A DNA stretch of 33,266 nucleotides from an uncultured Clostridium sp. (lineage in GTDB: Bacteria > Bacillota > Clostridia > TANB77 > CAG-508). The notes under the pieces are model-generated. The model was not told the DNA's origin and did not search any database. It saw nothing but the letters and a program-made list of their open reading frames with translations. Positions 24,140 through 32,416 of the stretch are shown here, one piece after another. The translations under genes and the position numbers were made by a program. Location of the stretch: contig CAOJQV010000014.1 in NCBI GenBank assembly GCA_948441945.1, forward strand, positions 1 to 33,266. Reading direction: 5' to 3'. Position 1 is the first letter of the stretch. Each line of letters opens with the position of its first letter.

Positions 24140-24175
24140 ACAAAAGCAGGTAATTGAAAAATTATCTGTTTTTGT
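24140..24175 (+). terminator. Terminator of the second sigma cassette, overlapping the next promoter
   Basis: 16-bp stem with G-U pairs (24140-24155 and 24160-24175) and a GAAA loop. The 3' arm contains TTTTTGT. TTGAAA (24154-24159) and TATAAT (24178-24183, 18-base spacer) form a likely promoter for the next operon on top of it. Confidence 0.65.
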
Positions 24176-24249
24176 GTTATAATCATTTCGAGAGATAGTA
24201 ATTTTGTAGTTTAAATGATTTAAGTAATTTGGAAGTGAGATGAAATATT

Positions 24250-24669
24250 ATGGATTTAAAGAAAATAGAAAATTTTATTGATAAACAAAAAGTTAGTTTT
24301 ATATGTTCTATTGATGATGAAAATTGTCCTAATGTAAAAGCAATGCTAAAACCTAGAAAAAGAATAGGACTAAAAGAGTATTACTTTTCTACTAATACTT
24401 CATCTATGAGAGTAAAACAATATAAAAATAATACCAATGCAAGTATTTATTTTTATCACAAAGGACTAATTAAATATGTAGGGGTTATGCTAAAAGGTAA
24501 AATGGAAGTTTTAACAGACCAAGAAACTAAAAATATGATTTGGAAAAATGGAGATACAATATTTTACAAAAAAGGTGTAACTGATCCAGATTATTGTGTT
24601 TTAAAATTTACTGCTACAAGTGGTAGATATTATTGTGATTTGAAAACAGAAAATTTTGATATTAAGTAA
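24250..24669 (+). CDS. Pyridoxamine-phosphate-oxidase-fold flavoprotein
   Basis: 139 residues from ATG 24250, with GGAAGTGAGAT upstream. The order of elements (KVSFICSIDDENCPNVKAM, then YYFSTNTSSMRVKQYKNNTNASIYF, then VGVMLKGKMEVLTDQE) is that of the small PPOX split-barrel group, which binds FMN or F420 and reduces small molecules. The substrate is unknown, and it is not a vitamin B6 oxidase by length. Cytoplasmic. First gene of an apparent four-gene unit: the thioesterase starts 21 bases after its stop. Confidence 0.85.
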   Translation: MDLKKIENFIDKQKVSFICSIDDENCPNVKAMLKPRKRIGLKEYYFSTNTSSMRVKQYKNNTNASIYFYHKGLIKYVGVMLKGKMEVLTDQETKNMIWKNGDTIFYKKGVTDPDYCVLKFTATSGRYYCDLKTENFDIK

Positions 24670-24690
24670 TTAGTAGAAGAAAATAAAAAG

Positions 24691-25428
24691 ATGAGAAACG
24701 AATATAAAAATGAATATAATGTAGGCTATACAACTGTTGATAGAAATCTAAATTTAAGTTTGGTAGGATGTGCAACAATTATACAAGATATGGTAACAGA
24801 ACTATTTGAACATCTTGAAACAGATAATAGAATAATAAAAGATGAAAACAACGCAGTATGGGTACTAACAAAATTAAAGATACATTTTGAAAAATATCCA
24901 ATATGGAAACAAAAAGTACAAGCAACATCTTTTGTTACAAATAAATCAAAAATAAGAGTGCAAAATAATACTAAAGTTCAAGATGAGAGTGGAAATATTT
25001 TGTTTGTTGCAAAACAAGAAAGTTGTCCTATTGATTTAACATCAAGAAAAATAAGAAAAATAGAAACAATAAAATTCCCATTAGATTTAGAAATAAAAGA
25101 ACCAATAGTAGAAGAAGATTTTGAAAAAATTAATAATGAATTTGGAAAAGAAAATATTGTAGGAAAAAGAGAAGTTTACTATACTGATACAGATTATTCA
25201 AAACATACAAACAATGTTAGTTATGTAAGATTTATAATGAATATGCTAAACTCAGAAATACTTGATAATAACATAATCACTGACTTTGAAATTAACTATA
25301 TAAATGAAAGCAAGGAAGGACAATTATTAGATATTTACAGAAAAGATTATGAAAATAAAATAGATTTTTTAATTAAATTTGAAGAAAATGAATTAGTAAG
25401 AGCAAGAATTAAATTGAAGAAACTATAA
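24691..25428 (+). CDS. Acyl-ACP thioesterase (FatA/FatB family)
   Basis: 245 residues from ATG 24691. Two hotdog domains: the first opens RNEYKNEYNVGYTTVDRNLNL and the second holds the active-site stretch YTDTDYSKHTNNVSYVRF near 166, with the Asn and His expected in this family. It releases fatty acids from acyl carrier protein, ending chain growth. Bacterial members of about 240 residues are usual in Clostridia. The only ribosome-binding-like sequence upstream (GAAGAAAATAAAAAG) is weak, so it may depend on coupling to the gene before it. Confidence 0.88.
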   Translation: MRNEYKNEYNVGYTTVDRNLNLSLVGCATIIQDMVTELFEHLETDNRIIKDENNAVWVLTKLKIHFEKYPIWKQKVQATSFVTNKSKIRVQNNTKVQDESGNILFVAKQESCPIDLTSRKIRKIETIKFPLDLEIKEPIVEEDFEKINNEFGKENIVGKREVYYTDTDYSKHTNNVSYVRFIMNMLNSEILDNNIITDFEINYINESKEGQLLDIYRKDYENKIDFLIKFEENELVRARIKLKKL

Positions 25429-25467
25429 CACAAATTATTACTTTTAGGTTAAAGGAGAGAAGGAATA

Positions 25468-26958
25468 ATGTCATTAATAAGTGTAAATAATTTAACTTTT
25501 GGATATGATGGAAGCTTAAATAACATATTTGAAAATGCATCATTTAACATAGACACAGACTGGAAACTAGGACTAATAGGAAGAAATGGTAAAGGTAAAA
25601 CTACTTTTTTAAAACTATTACAAGGAAAATACAAATACAAAGGAACAATCACAAAAAATGTAGAAGTTGATTACTTTCCCTTTGATATAAAAAACAAAGA
25701 CAAAATGTCAATAGAAGTTATTAACGAAATTGCACCAAATGTAGAAGATTGGGAGATTATAAAAGAATTGTATTTACTTAATACAGATGCAGAAATTCTT
25801 TATAGAAATTTTAATCTATTAAGTGGTGGAGAACAAGTGAAAATACTTTTAATAAGTTTATTTCTAAAAGGAAACAATTTTCTACTTATAGATGAACCTA
25901 CAAACCATTTAGATTCTGATACAAAAAATAATTTAGTAAGTTATTTAGAAAAGAAAAAAGGATTTATCTTAGTATCTCATGATAGAAACTTTTTAGATAA
26001 AGTTGTAAATCATATAATTTCAATAAATAATACTAGCATTGAAATACAACAAGGCAATTTTTCATCATGGAAAGAAAACAAAGATAGACAAGATAAATAC
26101 GAACTAACACAAAACGAGAAACTGCAGAAAGATATAAATAGACTTGAAACAGCTTCTAAAAAAACTGAGAGATGGTCAAATTTAGCAGAAAAATCAAAAT
26201 ATAAAACAAACAATTCAGAATTAACAATAGATAGGGGGTATGTGGGACATAAATCTGCTAAAATGATGAAAAAATCAAGAGTTATGGAACAAAGAATTGA
26301 AAAAGCGATAGATGAAAAAGCTGGTTTATTAAAAAATATAGATAAAAATGAAAATTTAAAAATAGTACCAATAGAAAGTAGAAGAAATCCATTAGTTATT
26401 GCCAAAGATTTGCAAATAAAATATGATAATAAATCAATATTTTCTCCAATTTCATTTGAAGTGAAAAATGCAGATAGAATTGCAATAGTAGGAAAAAATG
26501 GCATAGGAAAATCAAGTGTATTAAAATTAATTATTGGAAATGAAATACAATATAATGGAGAATTAAAAAAATCAAATGATTTGAAAATATCTTATGTATC
26601 ACAAAGTACAGAAAATTTAAAAGGAAATTTAAAAACATTTGCACAAGAAAATAAAATAGATGAAAGCATTTTTAAAGCAATGTTATCAAAAATGGGATTT
26701 TCAAAAATAGACTTAGATGCAGATATTAAAGATATGAGCGAGGGTCAAAAAAAGAAGGTTTTAATTGCAAAAAGTATATCTGAACAAGCAAATATTTATA
26801 TATGGGATGAGCCACTAAACTATATAGATATATTGACAAGAGTACAAATCGAAGATGTAATTTTAAAATATAATCCAACAATAATTTTTGTTGAACATGA
26901 TGAAACTTTTATAGAAAAAGTAGCAACAAAAATAATAAAGATAGAAAATGAAAGGTAG
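25468..26958 (+). CDS. ABC-F ATPase, Lsa/Vga-like ribosome-protection type
   Basis: 496 residues from ATG 25468 behind AAGGAGAG. Two ABC domains and no membrane part: Walker A GRNGKGKTT near 38, signature LSGGEQVK near 118 and DEPTNHLD near 141. The second set is GKNGIGKSS near 342 and MSEGQKKKVLIAKS near 425. The linker of about 110 residues contains GYVGHKSAKMMKKSRVMEQR. The second Walker B region reads WDEPLNYIDI instead of DEPTNHLD, as in the Lsa and Vga antibiotic-resistance ABC-F group. Such proteins bind the ribosomal E site and push lincosamides, pleuromutilins and streptogramin A off the peptidyl-transferase centre. No leader-peptide attenuator is visible in the 39-base gap. Resistance is inferred from family. 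Confidence 0.9.
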   Translation: MSLISVNNLTFGYDGSLNNIFENASFNIDTDWKLGLIGRNGKGKTTFLKLLQGKYKYKGTITKNVEVDYFPFDIKNKDKMSIEVINEIAPNVEDWEIIKELYLLNTDAEILYRNFNLLSGGEQVKILLISLFLKGNNFLLIDEPTNHLDSDTKNNLVSYLEKKKGFILVSHDRNFLDKVVNHIISINNTSIEIQQGNFSSWKENKDRQDKYELTQNEKLQKDINRLETASKKTERWSNLAEKSKYKTNNSELTIDRGYVGHKSAKMMKKSRVMEQRIEKAIDEKAGLLKNIDKNENLKIVPIESRRNPLVIAKDLQIKYDNKSIFSPISFEVKNADRIAIVGKNGIGKSSVLKLIIGNEIQYNGELKKSNDLKISYVSQSTENLKGNLKTFAQENKIDESIFKAMLSKMGFSKIDLDADIKDMSEGQKKKVLIAKSISEQANIYIWDEPLNYIDILTRVQIEDVILKYNPTIIFVEHDETFIEKVATKIIKIENER

Positions 26959-26968
26959 GAAAAATAAA

Positions 26969-27286
26969 ATGGCTACAACAAATGAATATATAGAATATGT
27001 ATGTGAACAAATAGAAGGTGTAGGAGAAATAAGATATAAGAAAATGTTTGGTGAATTCATGGTCTATGTTAATGATAAACCAGTTATTATAGTTTGTGAT
27101 AATGTGCCTTTTGTTAAGAAGTTAGATTGTATTAAAGATATGATGCAAAATGCAGAAATAGGTTGCCCATATAATGGTGCAAAAGAACATTATGTCTTAG
27201 ATATTGATAATAGCGAATTTTGTAAGGCTGTTATTATTGAACTAGAAAAAGTAACATCAATACCAAAATCAAAAAAGAAAAAATAA
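26969..27286 (+). CDS. TfoX N-terminal-domain protein
   Basis: 105 residues from ATG 26969 (GGTAGGAAAAA upstream); an in-frame ATG at 26948 lies inside the ABC-F gene and is less likely. The sequence EYVCEQIEGVGEIRYKKMFG, then VYVNDKPVIIVCDNVPFVK, is the TfoX N-terminal fold, followed by a lysine-rich tail. The N-domain alone is common in Firmicutes, and its role there is unknown; it need not regulate competence as TfoX does. Last gene of the 24250-27286 unit. No clear terminator follows. Confidence 0.85.
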   Translation: MATTNEYIEYVCEQIEGVGEIRYKKMFGEFMVYVNDKPVIIVCDNVPFVKKLDCIKDMMQNAEIGCPYNGAKEHYVLDIDNSEFCKAVIIELEKVTSIPKSKKKK

Positions 27287-27534
27287 AAAAATTAAAAATT
27301 TAAGGAAAGTTGTATTATATATTCATATATAGTAAGAAAATATGATAATATATTTTTAAATAAATTGAAAAAATCTTAAAATATGCTACACAAAAAGAAA
27401 AAAATGTGATAATATAATACAAGCTAAATTTGTGCAAATAAACTTGCATAACTTCATTTTTTGAAGTGATAAAAAATATATAAATAAAATACAGCAACTA
27501 GAGATAGCTATAAAATAAAAAGGAGGAGATTCAG
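27287..27534 (+). promoter_or_regulatory. Upstream region of yebC
   Basis: A TATAAT lies at 27413-27418 with a poor -35 but TGTGAT before it. The transcript would have a leader of about 115 bases with small hairpins (TGCAA/TTGCA near 27433-27448 and ACTTCA/TGAAGT at 27451-27467). No ORF was found in this stretch. The ribosome binding site AAGGAGGAG ends at 27528. Confidence 0.4.
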
Positions 27535-28254
27535 ATGTCAGGACATAGCAAATGGCATAACATACAAGCAAAGAAAGGAAAAGCAGACGCAGCAAGAGGA
27601 AAAATATTCACAAAATTAGGAAGAGAGCTATTAATAGCAACAAAAGAAGGAGGACCAGACCCAGCAGGAAACTCAAAACTAAAAGCAGTAATAGCAAAAT
27701 GTAAAGCAGCAAACATGCCAAACGACACAATAAATAACGCAATAAAAAAAGCATCAACAAGTACAGAAAGTTATGAAGAAATGGTATATGAAGGATATGG
27801 ACCATCTGGAGTAGCAGTTATTGTAGAAGCAGCAACAGACAATAAAAATAGAACAGCAGCAGATGTAAGACACGTATTTGACAAAGCAGGAGGAAATTTA
27901 GGAACATCTGGATGTGTATCTTATATGTTCAACAAAAAAGGCGTTATTGTAATAGAAAGAGCAACAACAGAAATGACAGAAGATGATATAATGATGCTTG
28001 CACTAGATGCAGGAGCAGAAGATTTTCAAGCAGAAGAAGAAATTTTTGAAATTACAACAGAACCAGCAGATTTTACAGAAGTAAGAGATAAATTAGAAGA
28101 AGCTGGACTAGAATTCCTAGAAGCAGAAGTTCAAATGGTACCAACAACAACAGTAGCATTAGAAGAAAAAGATGCAGAAAAAATGGAAAGATTAATAGAA
28201 AGACTAGAAGAACTTGATGATGTATCAAATATTTATCACAACTGGGAAGAATAA
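27535..28254 (+). CDS. yebC: YebC/PmpR-family protein
   Basis: 239 residues from ATG 27535 behind AAAAAGGAGGAG. The start [20 protein letters not shown] and the stretch [27 protein letters not shown] are diagnostic of the family. The length is standard. Long described as a transcriptional regulator, this family has more recently been linked to translation through difficult peptide motifs; both roles come from the literature, not this sequence. Base use is higher in GCA and GGA codons than in the neighbours, as for a well-expressed gene. Followed after 25 bases by the next gene, probably the same operon. Confidence 0.95.
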   Translation: MSGHSKWHNIQAKKGKADAARGKIFTKLGRELLIATKEGGPDPAGNSKLKAVIAKCKAANMPNDTINNAIKKASTSTESYEEMVYEGYGPSGVAVIVEAATDNKNRTAADVRHVFDKAGGNLGTSGCVSYMFNKKGVIVIERATTEMTEDDIMMLALDAGAEDFQAEEEIFEITTEPADFTEVRDKLEEAGLEFLEAEVQMVPTTTVALEEKDAEKMERLIERLEELDDVSNIYHNWEE

Positions 28255-28279
28255 AAAAGTTAAGTAAGGAAAGTAAATA

Positions 28280-29638
28280 ATGAGAACAAGTAATGGAAAA
28301 AAAGTAATAGAAATAAGTCTAATTGGTGTAATTTTTATTATTGCATTAATAGTATCATTTTTTATAATATATTTAAAAACTGATATATTCAAAAGTGAAA
28401 AAGAGCTATTTTTTAAATATGCAATGCAATTAATAGAAGAAGATAATAATAACCAATTAAAGCAATATCTTGACAAAAAATCTAATCAGCCTTATGAAAA
28501 TAATGGAAACATAACTTTTAATATATCAGGATTAGAAGAAAGCTTTGGGGATGAAGTAAACAAAGTTAATAATATAAATGTGACTTTTAATGGAAAAACA
28601 GAAAATGCAAAACAAAAAAGACAACAAGAAATTAGTTTAAATTATAATGAAGATATTAATTTTCCAATTACATTTAGACAAGATGGAGACTATTTTGGTA
28701 TACAAACAGAATATATAGGAGCTAAATACGTTGCAGTTGACAATAATAACTTACAAGAATTTTGTGAAAAATTAGGTATGTCTAACACAGAAGATATTCC
28801 TAATAAAATAGAAACAGGTATAAAGTTTACAAACGAAGAAAAAAATGCTTTGATAGAAAAATATAAAGAAACAATAAAATCACAATTAGCAGAAGAACAA
28901 TTCTCAAAATCACAAAATACAGAAAGTACAATTTATGTTTTAGAACTAACACCAGAACAAAGTAAAAACATAATAAGAGAATTATTAAACACAATTAAAA
29001 CAGATGAAACATTACTTGCTAAAATAAGAAAAGTTACAAATAGAGAATTATCTGAAAATGACTTTGAAGAATTAATAAATGAATTAGAAATAGAAGAAAA
29101 TATTAAAATACAAATATATCAAAAAAATAAACAATTAAGTAAAATCTCAATAAATTATGGAGAAAGAATAATTATCTCATTAGAAAGGCTACAAGATAAA
29201 AACAATTTACAATATAACTTAAATCTAACAACCACAACTGAAGAGACAGAAAATAGCATAGTTATTAAGGCACAATATACAGGATTAGATACTTTACAAA
29301 ATGTAAAAGAAACTTATAATATTGAAATAAAAGAAATTGAAAATGAAGATACTGTATCATACAAATATAATATAGAAAATAATGTAGCATTTAATGAAAT
29401 TGAAGAAATAGAAGAAATAAATGAAGATAATGCTATTATTCTAAACAATCAAAGTGATACAGCTGTAACTAATTTTATGGCAGCAATTATGGATAGAATT
29501 ATTGAAGTAAATGAAAGTCAAATGGAAGAATTAGGGGTAGAAACAAATCTACTAATGTATACAAATCCTATTACAGTAAAAATGGAATTAATGTTTAATA
29601 TGATGAATGGAGCTCAAAGTCAAATTCAAAGAGAATAG
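28280..29638 (+). CDS. Membrane-anchored extracytoplasmic protein of unknown function
   Basis: 452 residues from ATG 28280 (AAGGAAAG). One N-terminal membrane helix (about residues 12-32, ISLIGVIFIIALIVSFFII), then about 420 extracellular residues rich in Glu, Asn and Lys. No lipobox cysteine is visible. The outer part is beta-rich with repeated amphipathic strands (NITFNISGL, NVTFNGKTENA, YNLNLTTTTEETEN). I recognise no catalytic motif. Its place between yebC and the RNA methyltransferase gene suggests housekeeping co-transcription only. Confidence 0.75.
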   Translation: MRTSNGKKVIEISLIGVIFIIALIVSFFIIYLKTDIFKSEKELFFKYAMQLIEEDNNNQLKQYLDKKSNQPYENNGNITFNISGLEESFGDEVNKVNNINVTFNGKTENAKQKRQQEISLNYNEDINFPITFRQDGDYFGIQTEYIGAKYVAVDNNNLQEFCEKLGMSNTEDIPNKIETGIKFTNEEKNALIEKYKETIKSQLAEEQFSKSQNTESTIYVLELTPEQSKNIIRELLNTIKTDETLLAKIRKVTNRELSENDFEELINELEIEENIKIQIYQKNKQLSKISINYGERIIISLERLQDKNNLQYNLNLTTTTEETENSIVIKAQYTGLDTLQNVKETYNIEIKEIENEDTVSYKYNIENNVAFNEIEEIEEINEDNAIILNNQSDTAVTNFMAAIMDRIIEVNESQMEELGVETNLLMYTNPITVKMELMFNMMNGAQSQIQRE

Positions 29639-29653
29639 AAAGGGACTATAAAA

Positions 29654-31030
29654 ATGAATTTAGTACCAGTAGAGAAAAATAAAGAATATATTGTAAAAAT
29701 AATAGATAATGGATTTGAAGGTGAAGGAATCGCAAAGATAGATAACTTCACCATCTTTGTATCTGGAGCAATTAAAGGCGAAACAGTAAAAATATTAATT
29801 TTAAAAGTATTATCATCACATGCTTATGGAAAAATATTAGAATTTATAGAAAAAGCAGATAGTAGACAATCAGAAGATTGCGAAACTTATAAAAGATGTG
29901 GAGGATGTAACTTAAGACATATCAAATATGAAGATACATTAAAAATCAAACAAAATGCAGTACAATCATTAGTAAATAAAACACTTAAAAATAAAATAGA
30001 AGTAAAAGAAACAATTGGCATGGAAAATCCTCTTTATTACAGAAACAAAGCACAATATCCAATAGGACTAAATAAAGAAAATGAGCCAATTATGGGAGTA
30101 TTTGCACAAAGAACACATGAAATTATACCAATTAATAAATGTTTTATTCAAAGTCCAATTTCAGAAGAAATAGCAAAATATATTGTAGAATTCATAAAAG
30201 AAAATAAAATATCAGTTTATAATGAAAAAACAGGTAAAGGTCTATTTAGACATATTGTTATAAAAGTAGGAATAAAAACAAATGAAATTATGTGTATCTT
30301 AGTTATAAATGGAAACAAAATTCCAAAAGAAAATTTATTAGTTTCGAACTTAACACATAAATATCCAAATATAAAAACTATAGTTAAAAATATAAATACA
30401 AAAAATACTAATGTAATACTAGGAAATGAAAATAATATCATATTTGGAGATGGATATATAAAAGATATTTTAGGTGATTATACTTTCAAAATTTCACCAT
30501 TATCATTTTATCAAGTCAATCCAGTTCAAGCTGAAAAGCTATACAATATTGGAGTAGAGGCAGCTAAAATAACAAAAAATGATGTCGTATTTGATTTATA
30601 TTGTGGAATTGGTACTATTTCATTATTTATGGCTAAGTTTGCTAAAAAGGTTTACGGCGTTGAAATTGTAGAACAAGCAATTATTGATGCTAATGAAAAT
30701 GCTAGATTAAATGATGTTAATAATGTAGAATTTATTGCTGGTGATACAGAGTTTATCTTGGATGAGTTAATTAATTGTAAGAATATTATTCCAAATGTTG
30801 TTATGGTTGACCCTCCTAGAAAAGGGCTTGATAATAATTCTATTGATAATATTTTAAAAATTAGGCCTAATAGATTTGTTTATATTAGTTGTAATCCTGC
30901 TACTTTAGCTAGGGATTTGGCTAAGTTTGAAGATGTTTATGATATTGTTGAGATACAACCTGTTGATATGTTTCCATTTACAAGCCACGTGGAGTGTGTA
31001 TCAGTTCTAAATTTGAAGAAAACTGTATAA
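29654..31030 (+). CDS. rlmCD: 23S rRNA (uracil-C5)-methyltransferase, RlmCD/RumA type
   Basis: 458 residues from ATG 29654 (AGAAAGGGAC). Residues 1-65 are a TRAM RNA-binding domain (DNGFEGEGIAKI...GAIKGE). The iron-sulfur cysteines are C76, C82, C85 and C163 (CETYKRCGGC and NKCF). The SAM-binding part has FDLYCGIGTISL near 315, MVDPPRKGLD near 385 and the catalytic C413 in YISCNPATLARDL. Enzymes of this group methylate U747 and/or U1939 of 23S rRNA; one enzyme does both in Bacillus. The exact target is inferred. Third gene of the yebC unit. Confidence 0.93.
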   Translation: MNLVPVEKNKEYIVKIIDNGFEGEGIAKIDNFTIFVSGAIKGETVKILILKVLSSHAYGKILEFIEKADSRQSEDCETYKRCGGCNLRHIKYEDTLKIKQNAVQSLVNKTLKNKIEVKETIGMENPLYYRNKAQYPIGLNKENEPIMGVFAQRTHEIIPINKCFIQSPISEEIAKYIVEFIKENKISVYNEKTGKGLFRHIVIKVGIKTNEIMCILVINGNKIPKENLLVSNLTHKYPNIKTIVKNINTKNTNVILGNENNIIFGDGYIKDILGDYTFKISPLSFYQVNPVQAEKLYNIGVEAAKITKNDVVFDLYCGIGTISLFMAKFAKKVYGVEIVEQAIIDANENARLNDVNNVEFIAGDTEFILDELINCKNIIPNVVMVDPPRKGLDNNSIDNILKIRPNRFVYISCNPATLARDLAKFEDVYDIVEIQPVDMFPFTSHVECVSVLNLKKTV

Positions 31031-31206
31031 CCGTTAATACAAAAGGAATTGAAAGAATTTTGAAAAAAATAAAAAAAGGCGAAAAAACACAAAAAATGGC
31101 AAAAAAAGCGAAGTGGACATAAATGTAGAAATAACAGGGGATGTGGAAACATGTATATGCAAACTACCCATTTGAAATAAAAAAATAAAGAAAGTGCTTG
31201 TTACAC

Positions 31207-31238
31207 AAGAGATAGAGTAGAGATACTTTATCTTTTTT
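31207..31238 (+). terminator. Terminator after the rlmCD unit
   Basis: 13-bp stem with G-U pairs (31207-31219 and 31224-31236), GAGA tetraloop, then T's. Confidence 0.75.
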
Positions 31239-31274
31239 AAAATTTAAAATCATCTAAAAGAGAAAATTTAAAAA

Positions 31275-31291
31275 TTGACTATATTTGTCAA
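31275..31291. promoter_or_regulatory. Palindromic half-sites upstream of the RhuM promoter
   Basis: TTGAC-N7-GTCAA at 31275-31291, just before the likely promoter TTGAGA (31298-31303) and TATAGT (31321-31326, 17-base spacer). The same half-sites with the same 7-base gap but opposite order (GTCAA-N7-TTGAC) occur inside the RhuM gene at 31587-31603. Operator role inferred. Confidence 0.5.
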
Positions 31292-31370
31292 AATTGATTG
31301 AGAAAAAAGTTAACTTATGGTATAGTTAAAACAAATAAACATTTGACTAATAAAAGAGGTGAATTAAAAA

Positions 31371-32390
31371 ATGGATAACAGGGATTTATACATAAGAAGT
31401 AGTTCAGTAGAATTTTTAATATTTGAGCAGCAAAAAAAAGAAAAAGGGATTGAAGTAAGATTTGAAGATGGAGACTTATGGCTAACTCAAAAGGCATTAG
31501 GAGAATTATATAATACATCAAAACAAGATATAAGCTATCATCTAAAAAATATTTATAATGATTTAGAATTAAATCAAAAATCAACTGTCAAAGAATTTTT
31601 GACAGTTCAAAAAGAGGGTAACAGAGATGTAAAAAGAAAATCTACATATTACAACTTAGATGCTGTGATTTCTGTTGGATATAGAGTAAGTACAGATAGA
31701 GCAATTCAATTTAGAAGATGGGCAACAAATGTATTAAAACAATTTGCAAAAAAAGGTTATATTATTGATAAAAAAAGAATGGAAAATGGAACATTTTTTG
31801 ATGAAGATTACTTTGATGAACTACTTGCAGAAATAAGAGAAATAAGATTGTCTGAAAGAAGATTTTATCAAAAAATCACAGATATATATGCTACATCTAT
31901 TGATTATGATAAAAAATCTCCTACTACTATCAAATTTTTTAAAAAAGTGCAAAACAAGATGCATTATGCAGTAACTAATCAAACAGCAGCTGAAATTGTT
32001 TATAATAGAGCAGACCATACAAAAGAACATATGAATTTAACATCATGGAAACATTCTCCAGATGGAAAGATATTAGAAACAGATGTAGTTATCGCTAAAA
32101 ATTATCTAAAGAAAGAAGAATTAGAGCAATTAGAACTTATTGTTTCAGCATTTCTAGATTTAGCAGAAGCAAGAGCCAAAAGAAATATTCCAATGACCAT
32201 GGAAGATTGGGCAAATAGAATAGATAAATATTTATTATCAGACGATAGAGATATATTAAAAGATGCAGGAAAAATATCACATGAAATAGCAGAAGAAAAA
32301 GCTTTAGCAGAATTTGAAAAATATAGAGTAATACAAGATAAGTTATATCAATCAGATTTTGATAAATTAATAGAGAGTAGTAATAAATAA
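31371..32390 (+). CDS. RhuM-family (virulence protein) DNA-binding-like protein
   Basis: 339 residues from ATG 31371 (AAGAGGTG). The family parts are clear: VRFEDGDLWLTQKALGELY, a helix-turn-helix-like stretch SKQDISYHLKNIY, the core STYYNLDAVISVGYRVSTDRAIQFRRWATNVLKQF, and a full C-terminal half (RRFYQKITDIYATS, ETDVVIAKNYLKKEELEQLE, MEDWANRID) of the classic RhuM type, without a Fic domain. The family was named from a Salmonella pathogenicity island, and its molecular job is still unclear. It is cytoplasmic. The glycosidase gene follows 26 bases later. Confidence 0.9.
   Translation: MDNRDLYIRSSSVEFLIFEQQKKEKGIEVRFEDGDLWLTQKALGELYNTSKQDISYHLKNIYNDLELNQKSTVKEFLTVQKEGNRDVKRKSTYYNLDAVISVGYRVSTDRAIQFRRWATNVLKQFAKKGYIIDKKRMENGTFFDEDYFDELLAEIREIRLSERRFYQKITDIYATSIDYDKKSPTTIKFFKKVQNKMHYAVTNQTAAEIVYNRADHTKEHMNLTSWKHSPDGKILETDVVIAKNYLKKEELEQLELIVSAFLDLAEARAKRNIPMTMEDWANRIDKYLLSDDRDILKDAGKISHEIAEEKALAEFEKYRVIQDKLYQSDFDKLIESSNK
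31583..31607. repeat. Inverted repeat inside the RhuM gene
   Basis: aactgtcaaa (31583-31592) and tttgacagtt (31598-31607), 10-bp arms with a 5-base centre, encoding TVKEFLTV after the helix-turn-helix-like segment. Same relative position as the repeats in the two RhuM-Fic copies. Confidence 0.7.
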
Positions 32391-32416
32391 TATAGAAAGG
32401 AAACATATAAATAAAA

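Larger units (their letters stand above)
31031..31370. other. 340-base gap before the RhuM gene
   Basis: No supported gene. The left part (31040-31200) is A-rich with short broken frames, perhaps coding remains. It is followed by a terminator, then the RhuM promoter and palindromic half-sites. Nothing resembling a tRNA or a known riboswitch was seen. Confidence 0.5.

Noticed and set aside
26010..26504. 164-residue minus-strand frame opposite the ABC-F gene
   Set aside because: Antisense to conserved ABC-F sequence, with no start signals.
31040..31200. Possible coding remnant after rlmCD
   Set aside because: Short frames in two registers (for example SEVDINVEITGDVET) hint at a decayed gene, but I cannot match them to a family.
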